In this document: positions 42,781-51,501 of the stretch, piece after piece
How the letters are laid out: each line of letters begins with the position of its first letter
Numbering within the stretch: the stretch's first letter is position 1
Assembly (NCBI GenBank): GCA_964571195.1
Contig: CAZNAD010000001.1
Span: 320,715-384,714 of the forward strand
Reading direction: 5' to 3'
DNA length: 64,000 nt
DNA from: PALSA-1006 sp964571195
GTDB taxonomy: Bacteria > Pseudomonadota > Gammaproteobacteria > Burkholderiales > Gallionellaceae
Notes under the pieces: generated by a model
Seen by the model: the letters and a program-made list of their open reading frames with translations, nothing else
What the model was told of the DNA's origin: nothing
Database searches by the model: none
Translations under genes and position numbers: made by a program

Positions 42781-45700
42781 TTATTGAGCAACCTTCCCAA
42801 TATGAAACCCCTGCCCGTTGATCGTCTTGGTCGGGTACTGAGCGCGCTTGAATACTTTTTCCGCAATCTCCGGCACTTCGCTTTCCACATAATCCGCCAG
42901 ATCGGTGGTTTTGATAAATCCGCTCTTGCCCTTATCGGCCTTGCCACGCAATCCTTCTGCCAACACATAGGTAAACAGGCCATGCCCCTTGTAGCCTTCT
43001 AGTGCTTCTTGCGCAGAAGTCGAAGCAGACAGGATCGTCGAGCCTACTGCGCGCGACAAAATCTTGATCGCCGTATCTTCACTCATGCCCCGTGTCAGCA
43101 TCACATCGCTCAACGCGCCGGAATTACAGGTGTCCAGCACAATCACCTTCTTGGTAGTGGGTATGTTGGCGATAAGCTCCTTCAACTCGTTTTGCCGCAA
43201 GGCATCCGATTTCAGCTTGTCGGTGGAGAGCGGCCCCACATTGGAGGTGATGAGGAAATACTCGCCGTCATCCACCGTGCCGTGGCTTGCCACATAAAAC
43301 ACGAATAAGTCATCAGGGTTCAGGCTGCGCAACGCCGTCAGCTCTTTGCGTATGTTCTCGCTGGACGTTTCTTCGCGCGTGGTCAGTTTTTTGACCTCCA
43401 TCTTGTCGAACAGGCCTGAGGCGGATTTTGTTAACGTTGAAGCAAAGAGATCGGCATCCGCGACCGGGAATTCAAGCTTGAGTTTCGGATTCTTAAACTC
43501 CTGAATGCCGACGATAATCGCGTGCAAGGCAGGCTTGCGAGCGACCTTGATAGAGGCATTGATCTCAAACAGCGCATCCGTACTTTGCATCGAATTGTCT
43601 GCGTTGAATGCAATCGCACGCAGCGCATTGCTACCGTTGCCGAGTTTCACGGTGTAAGTGCGCGTGACAGATTTACCATCGTTCATGCTCACGCGCTTGA
43701 GTGCCCTCGAATTGTCCAGCAACACCGCACTGCCGTTCAGATACAAACGTACATCGCCGATGCCACCGCCCATGTCGGTGAGTTTCACGGTCACTTTGGT
43801 TTCGGTATCAGATGTGCTGGCCGTCGTATCAATAATCTCAACTTGCGGCGCAGGCATCACCGTGGCGATATTGCGCATTTCCTTGAGCGAACCGCCACTC
43901 AAGGCCAGCTTGACCAGATCGGGGCGGTAAAAAGATTCACGGTATTGATCTATGCCGAACACATCATGCAGACCATTGTCGATACGAACATTGAGGTGCT
44001 TGTCGCCATGCTCCGAGGCATCGAAATAGCCCTCAGGGGTAATCGTCACCCATTCGCCATCGGTGAAGCTGACGAATTGTGCAATTTCTTTTCCGGTCAC
44101 CACATCCCATCTTCTCACCGTACCATCGCTACTGCCCGAAACCACGGTGCGGCCATCGGGGGAAAAGGCAACCGAACTTACATCACTACTATGCCCGCTC
44201 AGGGTGCGCAGTTCACGCCCGCTGGCCACATCCCACAGCTTGACGGTGTTGTCGTAATTGCCTGATACCAGGGTGCGTCCGTCTGGGGAAAAGGCGACTG
44301 AATATACCTCTTCGCCATGCCCTCTCAGGGTGCGCAGTTCACGCCCGCTGGCCACATCCCACAGCTTGAGGGTTTTATCCCAACTGCCCGATGCCACGGT
44401 ACGACCATCAGGTGAAAAGGCGACCGAGGTTACAACATCTCTATGTCCGCTCAAGGTGCGCAGTTCACTCTCGCTGGCAACGTCCCACAGCTTGAGAGTG
44501 TTGTCTTCACTACCCGATACCACAGTGCGACCATCGGGGGAAAAGGCGATTGAAACTACAGAGTCTTTATGCCCCCGGTAGGTAAGCAGTTCACGCCCGC
44601 TGGCTACATCCCACAGCTTGATGAAGTTGCCGTAACTACCAAGTGCCGCAGTTCGACCGTCCGGGGAAAAGGCGACTGAAAATACATAATTACCATAACC
44701 ACTCAGGGTGTGCAGTTCACGCCCGCTGGCCACATCCCACAACTTGAGGGTTTTGTCCCAACTGCCCGAGACCACGGTATGACCATCAGGTGAAAAAGCG
44801 ACTGATAGCACCGGTTCTCTATGCCCACTCAGGGTACTCAGTTCACGTCCGCTTTCCGCGTCCCACAGCTTGAGGTTTTTGTCTCGACTGCCCGAAACCA
44901 CGCTGCGACCGTCGGGGGAAAAGGCGACCGATTTTACAGCTTTGCTATGCCCGCTCAGAGTAGTCACTTCACGCCCGCTTTCCACGTCCCACAGCTTGAT
45001 GGTATTATCCCAACTGCCCGAAACCACGGTATGACCATCAGGTGAAAAAGCGACTGATAGCACCTGTTCTCTATGCCCACTCAGGGTATTCAGTTCACGC
45101 CCGTTTTCCACGTCCCATAGCTTGAGGGTGTTATCCCAACTGCCCGAAACCACGGTGAGACCATCGGGGGAAAAGGCGACCGAACCTACATAATCACTAT
45201 GTCCTCTCAGGGTGCGCAGTTCACGCCCGCTTTTCACGTCCCACAGCTTGACGGTTTTGTCGCCACTCCCCGAAACCACGGTGAGACCATCGGGGGAAAA
45301 GGCGACCGAACCTACATAATCACTATGTCCTCTCAGGGTGCGCAGTTCACGCCCGCTTTTCACGTCCCACAGCTTGACGGTTTTGTCGCCACTCCCCGAA
45401 ACCACGGTGAGACCATCGGGGGAAAAGGCGACCGAACCTACATAATCACTATGTCCTCTCAGGGTGCGCAGTTCACGCCCGCTTTTCACGTCCCACAGCT
45501 TGACGGTTTTGTCGCCACTCCCCGACACCACGCTGCGACCGTCGGGGGAAATGGCGACTGAACCTACAGAATCAGTATGCCCTTTCAGGGTACGCAGTTC
45601 ACGCCCGCTGACCACATCCCATAACTTCAGAGTCTTGTCACCACTCCCCGATACCACACTGCGACCGGCCTGAGAAAAAGCGACCGATTCAACAGGAGCA

Positions 45701-45933
45701 CTATGTCCGCTGAGGGTGCGCAGCTCACGCCCGCTGGCCACATCCCACAGTTTGACGGTGTTATCGCTACTACCCGACACCACGCTACGACCATCGGGGG
45801 AAAAAGCAAGCGAGCTTACAGCGTCAGTATGTCCCAACTGTGGCGCAATTTTTACTTGCGGTAGCTCTTCCGCCACCGCCACGCCAGTCAAGAACACAGT
45901 TGCGATTAAAATTCTAAGCCATTGAGCAAACAT
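42781..45933 (-). CDS. Exported WD40-repeat protein with caspase-like protease domain
   Basis: This encodes 1050 residues; the Met opening MFAQWLRILIATVFLTGVAVA was chosen because it gives a signal peptide and has GGGGGGATCC upstream (a start 12 codons earlier is possible). Fourteen 42-residue WD40 repeats follow (GHxxxVxSVAFSPDGxxVVSGSxDxTxKLWDVxSGRELxTL), enough for two seven-blade propellers. After a beta-rich linker comes a C14 caspase-like domain: catalytic His in VASHGT (codon 43282-43284) and Cys in DTCNSG (codon 43126-43128). It is likely a secreted or periplasmic sensor-protease. Three central repeats are almost identical at DNA level. Confidence 0.88.
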   Translation of the reverse strand: MFAQWLRILIATVFLTGVAVAEELPQVKIAPQLGHTDAVSSLAFSPDGRSVVSGSSDNTVKLWDVASGRELRTLSGHSAPVESVAFSQAGRSVVSGSGDKTLKLWDVVSGRELRTLKGHTDSVGSVAISPDGRSVVSGSGDKTVKLWDVKSGRELRTLRGHSDYVGSVAFSPDGLTVVSGSGDKTVKLWDVKSGRELRTLRGHSDYVGSVAFSPDGLTVVSGSGDKTVKLWDVKSGRELRTLRGHSDYVGSVAFSPDGLTVVSGSWDNTLKLWDVENGRELNTLSGHREQVLSVAFSPDGHTVVSGSWDNTIKLWDVESGREVTTLSGHSKAVKSVAFSPDGRSVVSGSRDKNLKLWDAESGRELSTLSGHREPVLSVAFSPDGHTVVSGSWDKTLKLWDVASGRELHTLSGYGNYVFSVAFSPDGRTAALGSYGNFIKLWDVASGRELLTYRGHKDSVVSIAFSPDGRTVVSGSEDNTLKLWDVASESELRTLSGHRDVVTSVAFSPDGRTVASGSWDKTLKLWDVASGRELRTLRGHGEEVYSVAFSPDGRTLVSGNYDNTVKLWDVASGRELRTLSGHSSDVSSVAFSPDGRTVVSGSSDGTVRRWDVVTGKEIAQFVSFTDGEWVTITPEGYFDASEHGDKHLNVRIDNGLHDVFGIDQYRESFYRPDLVKLALSGGSLKEMRNIATVMPAPQVEIIDTTASTSDTETKVTVKLTDMGGGIGDVRLYLNGSAVLLDNSRALKRVSMNDGKSVTRTYTVKLGNGSNALRAIAFNADNSMQSTDALFEINASIKVARKPALHAIIVGIQEFKNPKLKLEFPVADADLFASTLTKSASGLFDKMEVKKLTTREETSSENIRKELTALRSLNPDDLFVFYVASHGTVDDGEYFLITSNVGPLSTDKLKSDALRQNELKELIANIPTTKKVIVLDTCNSGALSDVMLTRGMSEDTAIKILSRAVGSTILSASTSAQEALEGYKGHGLFTYVLAEGLRGKADKGKSGFIKTTDLADYVESEVPEIAEKVFKRAQYPTKTINGQGFHIGKVAQ
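45145..45520 (-). repeat. Near-perfect 126-bp tandem repeats within the WD40 gene
   Basis: Units starting at 45181, 45307 and 45433 share sequence with period 126 bp; the first two are identical, and the third differs only near its end. This points to recent duplication or gene conversion of propeller blades. Confidence 0.85.
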
Positions 45934-46089
45934 GGATCCCCCCATCAAATCGGAATTATTAACTTTCATGACATTGAACTATCTTCCCCCGTCAAAGCGG
46001 CGGGGACTGAAAATACATGGCGGAGGAATCTACCAGTAATAACCCGATTGGCATAGATACAAAATAGATATAAATCGCCAAGATAAATT

Positions 46090-46111
46090 GGTCTACTAAT
46101 GGTCTACTAAT
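46090..46111 (+). repeat. Right copy of 22-bp tandem site (probable integrase arm site)
   Basis: Tandem GGTCTACTAAT units identical to 38501-38522 and in the same orientation, 44 bases from the right tRNA-Lys repeat. Confidence 0.65.
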
Positions 46112-46154
46112 GAAAATACTCAGAGGTGGTGCTAGAGGTAACCCTTTGGTTTTG

Positions 46155-46230
46155 TGGTAGGACGTGCCAGATTCGAACTGGCGACCAACGGATTAAAAGT
46201 CCGCTGCTCTACCGACTGAGCTAACGTCCC
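46155..46230 (-). tRNA. tRNA-Lys(UUU)
   Basis: A 76-base cloverleaf with encoded CCA; the anticodon loop CTTTTAA gives UUU. Acceptor GGGACGT pairs with ACGTCCT (last A-T/G context normal), D loop AGCTCAGTCGGTAGAGC, T arm GCCAG-TTCGAAT-CTGGC. Its 3' half is the right repeat of the integrated element, so the element has rebuilt a complete tRNA gene. Confidence 0.96.
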
Positions 46231-46251
46231 GCATCCCAAAAGGAACCGCGC

Positions 46252-46279
46252 ATTATACGGATTTGACTCTTGCTGTCAA
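46252..46279 (-). promoter_or_regulatory. Consensus promoter of tRNA-Lys
   Basis: On the minus strand TTGACA, 16 bases, TATAAT, both hexamers perfect. The -35 overlaps the end of queC. Confidence 0.88.
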
Positions 46280-46959
46280 CGCGGAGAGGTTGCGCGGTAA
46301 CGTGTTGGGTCCGGTGTCTGTGCGGATTCGAATCCCGCGCGGCGTAGGCGGCATGAATCGCAAACTCCGCAAGCCTGCCCTTGCTCGTCGGCCTGATAGC
46401 AGGACACGGTCAAGCTATAGTCCACGCCCAATTTTCGACCTTGCTGGATGATTTCGGCCTTGCTCATGTGCAGCAGCGGGGCGTGCAGGGTGAGGGGTTT
46501 GCCTTCGACGGCGGCACGGGTGGCGAGATTCGCCATGTGTTCGAAAGCGGTCACATATTCGGGGCGGCAATCCGGGTAGCCGGAATAATCGACGGCATTC
46601 ACGCCGAAGTAGATGTCCTGTGCCTGCAACACTTCGGCCCAAGCCAGCGCGAGCGACAACATGATGGTATTGCGTGCCGGTACATAGGTGAGCGGGATGC
46701 CGCTGCTCAGCTGTTCGGGCACCGCGATGTTCGAATCGGTCAGCGCGGAGCCGCCGAAAGCGGTGAGGTCGATATTGATGATGCGGTGTTCGTGCGCGCC
46801 CAGAGCTGCGGCGACACGCGCCGCTGCCGCCAGTTCGGCATGGTGGCGCTGACCGTAGTCCACGCTCAGGGTATAGCAGCTAAAGCCCTGCTGGCGTGCC
46901 ATGGCCAGCACGGTCGCGGAATCCAGTCCGCCGGATAACAATACGACAGCGTTCTTCAT
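46276..46959 (-). CDS. queC: 7-cyano-7-deazaguanine synthase
   Basis: This encodes 227 residues. LLSGGLDSATVLAMA is the ATP-binding PP-loop, and CYQADEQGQACGVCDSC supplies the zinc cysteines. It converts 7-carboxy-7-deazaguanine to preQ0 using ammonia and ATP, for queuosine in tRNA. It overlaps queE by four bases and completes the pathway pair. It is the last gene of the Tol-Pal block before tRNA-Lys. Confidence 0.95.
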   Translation of the reverse strand: MKNAVVLLSGGLDSATVLAMARQQGFSCYTLSVDYGQRHHAELAAAARVAAALGAHEHRIINIDLTAFGGSALTDSNIAVPEQLSSGIPLTYVPARNTIMLSLALAWAEVLQAQDIYFGVNAVDYSGYPDCRPEYVTAFEHMANLATRAAVEGKPLTLHAPLLHMSKAEIIQQGRKLGVDYSLTVSCYQADEQGQACGVCDSCRLRRAGFESAQTPDPTRYRATSPR

Positions 46960-47615
46960 TTTCCCTGTTGGTTACCCCAAAGTAGTTTATGCAACTGCAC
47001 TTGCAGGCGGACTTGCAGCCCGTCGCGCAATATCCATTCGGCCAGATCGCGCGCCGCCAAGCGGTTTTGTGCCGGTGAGAAAAGTACGGCACATTTTTCC
47101 GTCAGACGATGTTCTTGCAACACCTGTTTTGCCCAGTCGTAGTCCGCTGCATCACACAACACGAATTTGATTTCGTCATGTGTGCGGAGATGGGCCAGGT
47201 TGCACCACAGATTCTTTGTCATTTCGCCGGATGCGGGTGTCTTGATATCGATGACTTTGATCACACGCTCATCCGCAGCACTGACATCCAGTGCGCCGCT
47301 GGTCTCCAGCGACACTTGGTATCCCGCATCACACAGGCTGCGCAGCAGGATGAGGCAGTTCTTTTGCGCCAGAGGTTCTCCGCCGGTGACGCAGACATGC
47401 TGCGTCGGATGGGCACGAACGATTGCCAGTATTTCCTCCAACGAGAGGTTGCTGCCGCCGCTGAAAGCATAACTCGTGTCGCAATAGTCGCAACGCAGGG
47501 GGCAGCCAGTCAGCCGGATGAAGGTAGTGGGAAGTCCGACACGCGAGGTCTCGCCCTGCAAAGAGAAGAATATTTCGCTGATGCGTAGCGAGATGCCCGC
47601 GCTTGGGGATGACAT
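46956..47615 (-). CDS. queE: 7-carboxy-7-deazaguanine synthase
   Basis: This encodes 219 residues. It is a radical SAM enzyme with CPLRCDYCDTSYAF (CX3CX2C Fe-S ligands) and SLQGETSRVGLPTTFIRLTG near the N-terminus; HVCVTGGEPL is the GGE region. It contracts the ring of 6-carboxytetrahydropterin in preQ0 synthesis. It lies 11 bases after cpoB and overlaps queC. Confidence 0.95.
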   Translation of the reverse strand: MSSPSAGISLRISEIFFSLQGETSRVGLPTTFIRLTGCPLRCDYCDTSYAFSGGSNLSLEEILAIVRAHPTQHVCVTGGEPLAQKNCLILLRSLCDAGYQVSLETSGALDVSAADERVIKVIDIKTPASGEMTKNLWCNLAHLRTHDEIKFVLCDAADYDWAKQVLQEHRLTEKCAVLFSPAQNRLAARDLAEWILRDGLQVRLQVQLHKLLWGNQQGK

Positions 47616-47626
47616 GGCAATACAGT

Positions 47627-48397
47627 CTATTTGTTGAGAGTGGACAGGTGTTTTCTGGCTTTGGCGGAGGCTTCGCTATTGGGGAACTTCGCCGTGACTT
47701 GTTTCAGGGTGAGTCGTGCCGCCTCTTTGTTGTTCAGTAGCTCCTGGCAATCGGCGATGTTGAGCAGGGCTTCGGCGATCTTGGGATGGCCGTCGAATTT
47801 CTCCACCAGATTCTGATAACTCTCCAGGCTGCTCTTGTAGTCCTTGAGCACGAAATAGGCATTGCCCATCCAGTAGCGGATGTTGGCGATGTGCACGGAC
47901 TGCGGATACGTGATGAGGAATTGCTGGAAGGCATCGACGGCATTCTGGTAACGCTCTGCCCGGTAGAAGCCGAAAGCCGCCTCCAATGCCCGGTTCTCCG
48001 TCACCGGATCGTCCGACTTGTTCTTGCTGCCGCCCGCTTTGTCGGCAGTCGCCACATCCACCGCTTCAAAACGGCGCAGACGACCATCCAGGTCGATATA
48101 AAAATCTTTCTGGCGCTTTTCCGCGTCCATCAGATTGTGGTTCAACTCTTCGTTCTCGCCGCGCAGTTTGCGCAACTCGGTGCTCATGCTGTCGAGCGAC
48201 ATCTGTAGATCGAGCATGGCACCAGTCTGTTGTTTGTAAGCAGCGTCGAGTTTGGCGAGAGCCGCCTCCGATGCAGCGAGGCGCGCCTCCAACTGTTGTA
48301 TCTGCTGACGTGCTTCGTCGTCATTGAACAGCCCCGCCGAAGCGGGGGCTGTGGTCAGAAGTAATGCGGCAAAAAGAAAGGGGTGGAGCCGGGGCAT
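47627..48397 (-). CDS. cpoB: Tol-Pal cell division coordinator CpoB
   Basis: This encodes 256 residues. A signal peptide (LFAALLLTTAPASA-GL) precedes a coiled coil (about residues 25-115) and TPR repeats (FGFYRAERYQNAVDAFQQFL, ANIRYWMGNAYFVLKDYKSSLESYQNL and onward). CpoB links Tol-Pal energy to peptidoglycan synthesis by PBP1B. The frame extends upstream into pal; the chosen Met starts five bases after the pal stop. Confidence 0.92.
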   Translation of the reverse strand: MPRLHPFLFAALLLTTAPASAGLFNDDEARQQIQQLEARLAASEAALAKLDAAYKQQTGAMLDLQMSLDSMSTELRKLRGENEELNHNLMDAEKRQKDFYIDLDGRLRRFEAVDVATADKAGGSKNKSDDPVTENRALEAAFGFYRAERYQNAVDAFQQFLITYPQSVHIANIRYWMGNAYFVLKDYKSSLESYQNLVEKFDGHPKIAEALLNIADCQELLNNKEAARLTLKQVTAKFPNSEASAKARKHLSTLNK

Positions 48398-48402
48398 GCG
48401 TG

Positions 48403-49020
48403 TCAGTAGCTGATATCGACGCGACGGTTCTGTGCCCATGAAGTCTCGTCGTGTCCGCTGGCTTGGGGTTTTTCCTCACCAAAGCTGATGGAATCGACCT
48501 GTTTGGCCTTGGCACCGCTTAGTACCAGTGCCTTTTTGGTGTTGTTCGCACGGCGCTGGCCGAGTGCCAGATTGTATTCGCTGCTACCGCGCTCGTCGGC
48601 ATGGCCTTCGGTGCGCACCTTCTGGTCGGGGTGTTCGCCCAGATAGGCACCGTGGGCTTGAACGACCAGTTTGTCGGCATCCTGAATGCTGTCCACATCG
48701 AACGGGAAATAGACGCTGCGTTTGGGTTGTTCGATGACGGGGGCGTCGTCCTTGGCTTGTTCGACGGGTGCAGGCGCAGCTTCCTCTGGTGCACTCTTGG
48801 ATGCAGCGGTGTTGTCGGCGGCATCAGAAGCCAGTGTCTGTGCATTCACATCCACCGGAGCCGCGCCGCCAGTGTTTACCGGGTCCGCAGCAGCCGGGAT
48901 GGCGGCAGGGGCGGTGGCCACTGCTGCATCCTCTGTCTTGGCGGTGGATTTTTTGGGTTTGAAGTACGAGCAACCTGCCAGCAGGTTAACGAGAACGACG
49001 CTTAAGATCAGCTTTTTCAT
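48403..49020 (-). CDS. pal: Peptidoglycan-associated lipoprotein Pal
   Basis: This encodes 205 residues: lipobox LLAG-C at residues ~15-19, an Ala/Pro-rich linker, then an OmpA-like domain with VYFPFDVDSI and TEGHADERGSSEYNLALGQRRA that binds diaminopimelate in peptidoglycan. GGAGTGTCC precedes the ATG. Pal tethers the outer membrane and is moved by TolB during division. The linker is longer than in E. coli. Confidence 0.95.
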   Translation of the reverse strand: MKKLILSVVLVNLLAGCSYFKPKKSTAKTEDAAVATAPAAIPAAADPVNTGGAAPVDVNAQTLASDAADNTAASKSAPEEAAPAPVEQAKDDAPVIEQPKRSVYFPFDVDSIQDADKLVVQAHGAYLGEHPDQKVRTEGHADERGSSEYNLALGQRRANNTKKALVLSGAKAKQVDSISFGEEKPQASGHDETSWAQNRRVDISY

Positions 49021-49037
49021 GGACACTCCAATGGCAA

Positions 49038-50297
49038 TTATCGTTTATAAAACGGGCCCCACGTCGGTTCGCGTATGTCACCCTGTTGCGGGGTCATCCT
49101 TTGCTTCACCCGACCATCACTCGATACGGTAGCCAATATACCACGGCCTTGTACCTCGGTGGCAAATAGGACCAGCTTGCCATTGGGGGCGAAACTGGGT
49201 TTCTTTTCCCATCCGCCCGGGGTCAGTATCTGGATCTGCCGGGTCTCGAAATCCTGTACCGCGATGTAGAACTTCCCCCCCGTGTAATGCGCAAACACGA
49301 AGCTCTTGCCGTCCGGGCTGAGGCGCGGCGAAAAGTTGTTACTGCCCTCGAAAGTGAGGCGTTCGGCGCTGCCGCCGCTGACCGGCATACGGTAGATTTG
49401 GGCGCTACCGCCACGGTCAGAAGTGAACAGGAGATAACGGCCATCGGGGGTGAAAGTCGGTTCGGTGTCGATGGTGTCACTGTAGCTGATGCGGCGCAGA
49501 CCGCTGCCGTCCGGGCGCACCAGATAGATTTGTGAAGTTCCCTCGTGGGTCAGCACGAGTGCCAACTGTTGTCCGTCCGGTGACCATGCCGGGGCACTGT
49601 TGCTGCCGGGCAGTGCGGCCAGCAGGATGCGTCTTTGTGTCAGCAGCGATTGTGCATATACCATCGCCCGCCCTTGCTCGAAGCTCACATAAGCCAGCGT
49701 GTTGCCATCGGGTGACCAAGCGGGCGACATGATGGGCTGGTTGAGCGCGAGTACGGTCTGCTCTCCGTAGCCGTCGCTGTCGGCGACCACCAGCCGGTTG
49801 AAACGCCCCTGGCGATTGATGTACGCGATACGCGTGCTGAACACGCCGGAACTGCCGGTTAGGCGTTCATAGATCAGGTCGGCGATATGGTGGGCGATGG
49901 CGCGGAGCTGTTCGTCTTTGGAGGAGATGGCCTGGGCGATCAGCTCGCTTTGCTTGACCGTGTCTAACAGGCGGAAGCGCACCTCGATGCGGCCATTACT
50001 CAGTTTGCTGACCTTGCCGATACTGAGCGCCTCGACCTTGCCCCATTCGGAGAAGTTCACCTCTTTGCTGTCGTGCGGGGCTTTGCCCGCCGGATCGACC
50101 AGCTTGAATAATCCGGTACGCAGCAGGTCGTTGGTGATCACTTCGCTGACGCGCTGGTCGTATGCCGCTTCACCTTCGAACGGGACGATGGCGATGGGGA
50201 TCTGGTGTTCGCCGGCACCGGTGACCTCGATATCCAGCACCGCATGGGCGGGGAATGCAAGACACCATAAAACGAGCAGACTGTATAGACGCAGCAT
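49038..50297 (-). CDS. tolB: Tol-Pal periplasmic protein TolB
   Basis: This encodes 419 residues. The ATG follows GAGAAAG and opens signal peptide LRLYSLLVLWCLAFPAHA-VL; an upstream GTG overlapping the tolA stop (GTGA) is the alternative start. The N-terminal alpha/beta domain is followed by six beta-propeller blades with repeated SPDG motifs (SPAWSPDGNTLAY, SAPAWSPDGQQLA, SPRLSPDGKSFVF). It shuttles between Pal and TolA. Confidence 0.95.
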   Translation of the reverse strand: MLRLYSLLVLWCLAFPAHAVLDIEVTGAGEHQIPIAIVPFEGEAAYDQRVSEVITNDLLRTGLFKLVDPAGKAPHDSKEVNFSEWGKVEALSIGKVSKLSNGRIEVRFRLLDTVKQSELIAQAISSKDEQLRAIAHHIADLIYERLTGSSGVFSTRIAYINRQGRFNRLVVADSDGYGEQTVLALNQPIMSPAWSPDGNTLAYVSFEQGRAMVYAQSLLTQRRILLAALPGSNSAPAWSPDGQQLALVLTHEGTSQIYLVRPDGSGLRRISYSDTIDTEPTFTPDGRYLLFTSDRGGSAQIYRMPVSGGSAERLTFEGSNNFSPRLSPDGKSFVFAHYTGGKFYIAVQDFETRQIQILTPGGWEKKPSFAPNGKLVLFATEVQGRGILATVSSDGRVKQRMTPQQGDIREPTWGPFYKR

Positions 50298-50323
50298 CGG
50301 ATTCTTTCTCAAATAGCGGGTGC

Positions 50324-51079
50324 TCACGGTTTCACCGATAGACGCAATTCGCGGAACAGGCGCGCCACCGCCGGATCTTGCGGCAGGGGCAACGGCTGAG
50401 CCTTGAAGATGGCGCGTTCGGCGGCGCTGTCATAAGCGGCGTTGCCACTGCTCTTGAGCAGCTTCACATTATCCATCACCAGCCCGCCGGGAAGAACGGT
50501 GACGAAAAAAATGGCTTCGGCATTTTCCGGTACATCGGCGGTATTGGCGATATTGCGCCGGATCTTGGACTGGATCATGTCTTTATAGCGCATCACTTCG
50601 CCTTGGGTCGCGGCATCCATTTCGGCTCTCATCTTGGCTTTGAGTTCCTGGATGCGGGCATCTTCCTGCGAGACGCGCGGTTCGTTCGCCGGTTGTTCGG
50701 ACGGGGGCAGCTTATCCGCTTTGGCGGGTGTCTTGTTCTTTTCCTCTTTTTTCAAAGTTGCCGCGTCTTTCTTATCCTTGGCGGTTTTCTTTTTGTCTTT
50801 TTTGAGTTCGATATCGGCTTTGGGAGCCTCGACCGGCTGCACGACTTTGGCCGGTGCTTCCTGTGTCGGTGGTGGAGGCGGCGGGGGCGGCAATACCTCG
50901 GGCGCTATCTCGGGTACGGGCTCGGGCAACTGCTCCCACATCTCGACCACCATATCGGGCGGGAGTTTCACATGCCAGTCGAAGCCGAAGTAGAGCAGGG
51001 AGAAAAACAGGGCGTGCACCACCACGGCCAAGACACCGGCGGAGTATCGGTAGGGTTCGTGGTAGGCCAGTGCCGTCAT
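50324..51079 (-). CDS. tolA: TolA energy-transducing protein
   Basis: This encodes 251 residues. A single N-terminal membrane helix (YSAGVLAVVVHALFFSLLYF) leads to a Pro-rich stretch, a Lys-rich helical domain (KKDKKKTAKDKKDAATLKK), and a C-terminal TonB/TolA-like domain (residues ~150-251). It spans the periplasm and couples TolQR proton flux to TolB-Pal. The helical domain is short compared with E. coli TolA. Confidence 0.9.
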   Translation of the reverse strand: MTALAYHEPYRYSAGVLAVVVHALFFSLLYFGFDWHVKLPPDMVVEMWEQLPEPVPEIAPEVLPPPPPPPPTQEAPAKVVQPVEAPKADIELKKDKKKTAKDKKDAATLKKEEKNKTPAKADKLPPSEQPANEPRVSQEDARIQELKAKMRAEMDAATQGEVMRYKDMIQSKIRRNIANTADVPENAEAIFFVTVLPGGLVMDNVKLLKSSGNAAYDSAAERAIFKAQPLPLPQDPAVARLFRELRLSVKP

Positions 51080-51081
51080 GT

Positions 51082-51501
51082 CTAACGTGTCTTGGTGAAC
51101 AGGCCGATCTTCTTGATCTGCTGCTGCTGCAAGAGATCCATGACCGTGATCACTTCTTCATACCGCACACTCTTGTCGGCAGAGATGACCACCGCCTGGT
51201 CGGGATGTTCCTCTTGTTTTTGTTTGAGCAGGGTGACCAGCTCTTCGCGCGAGATGGGATATTCGCGCCCGCCCTGGCTGTGGTCGCGCAACGCCAGAGT
51301 AGTGTCTTTGCGAATGATCACCTCGACCGGTGACACGGCGGGTGCTGAGGCTTTGCCCACGCTGGGCAGATCGATCTGGCCGGGGTTCATCATCGGTGCC
51401 GTGATCATGAAGATCACCAGCAAGACCAGCATCACGTCGATATACGGCACGACGTTGATCTGGCTCATCGGTTGATGGCGGACGCGGCGGGGCGAACTCA
51501 T
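51082..51501 (-). CDS. tolR: TolR proton-channel protein
   Basis: This encodes 139 residues with one membrane helix carrying the essential Asp in PYIDVMLVLLVIFMITAP, followed by a periplasmic ExbD-like domain. It overlaps tolQ by four bases (ATGA) and lies two bases from tolA. Confidence 0.95.
   Translation of the reverse strand: MSSPRRVRHQPMSQINVVPYIDVMLVLLVIFMITAPMMNPGQIDLPSVGKASAPAVSPVEVIIRKDTTLALRDHSQGGREYPISREELVTLLKQKQEEHPDQAVVISADKSVRYEEVITVMDLLQQQQIKKIGLFTKTR

Larger units (their letters stand above)
38315..46200. mobile_element. Integrated element in tRNA-Lys, about 7.9 kb
   Basis: The bounds are two 46-bp near-identical direct repeats of the tRNA-Lys 3' half: 38315-38360 at the left and 46155-46200 within the intact tRNA at the right. 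Contents are an integrase at the left end, a toxin-antitoxin pair, an unknown gene, an excisionase-like HTH gene, an HUH Rep gene, hairpin-rich DNA, and a WD40-caspase gene on the opposite strand. Codon use and AT-richness differ by eye from the flanking chromosome, most clearly from 38.4 to 42.6 kb. It looks like an integrated plasmid-like or satellite element that carries a cargo gene. Confidence 0.85.

Noticed and set aside
42329..42787. 152-codon frame across the Rep 3' end and the hairpin region
   Set aside because: It overlaps Rep in another frame and crosses palindromic DNA; composition does not look coding.
43009..45925. Several plus-strand frames opposite the WD40 gene
   Set aside because: They are periodic mirror frames created by the 126-bp repeats of the real gene.
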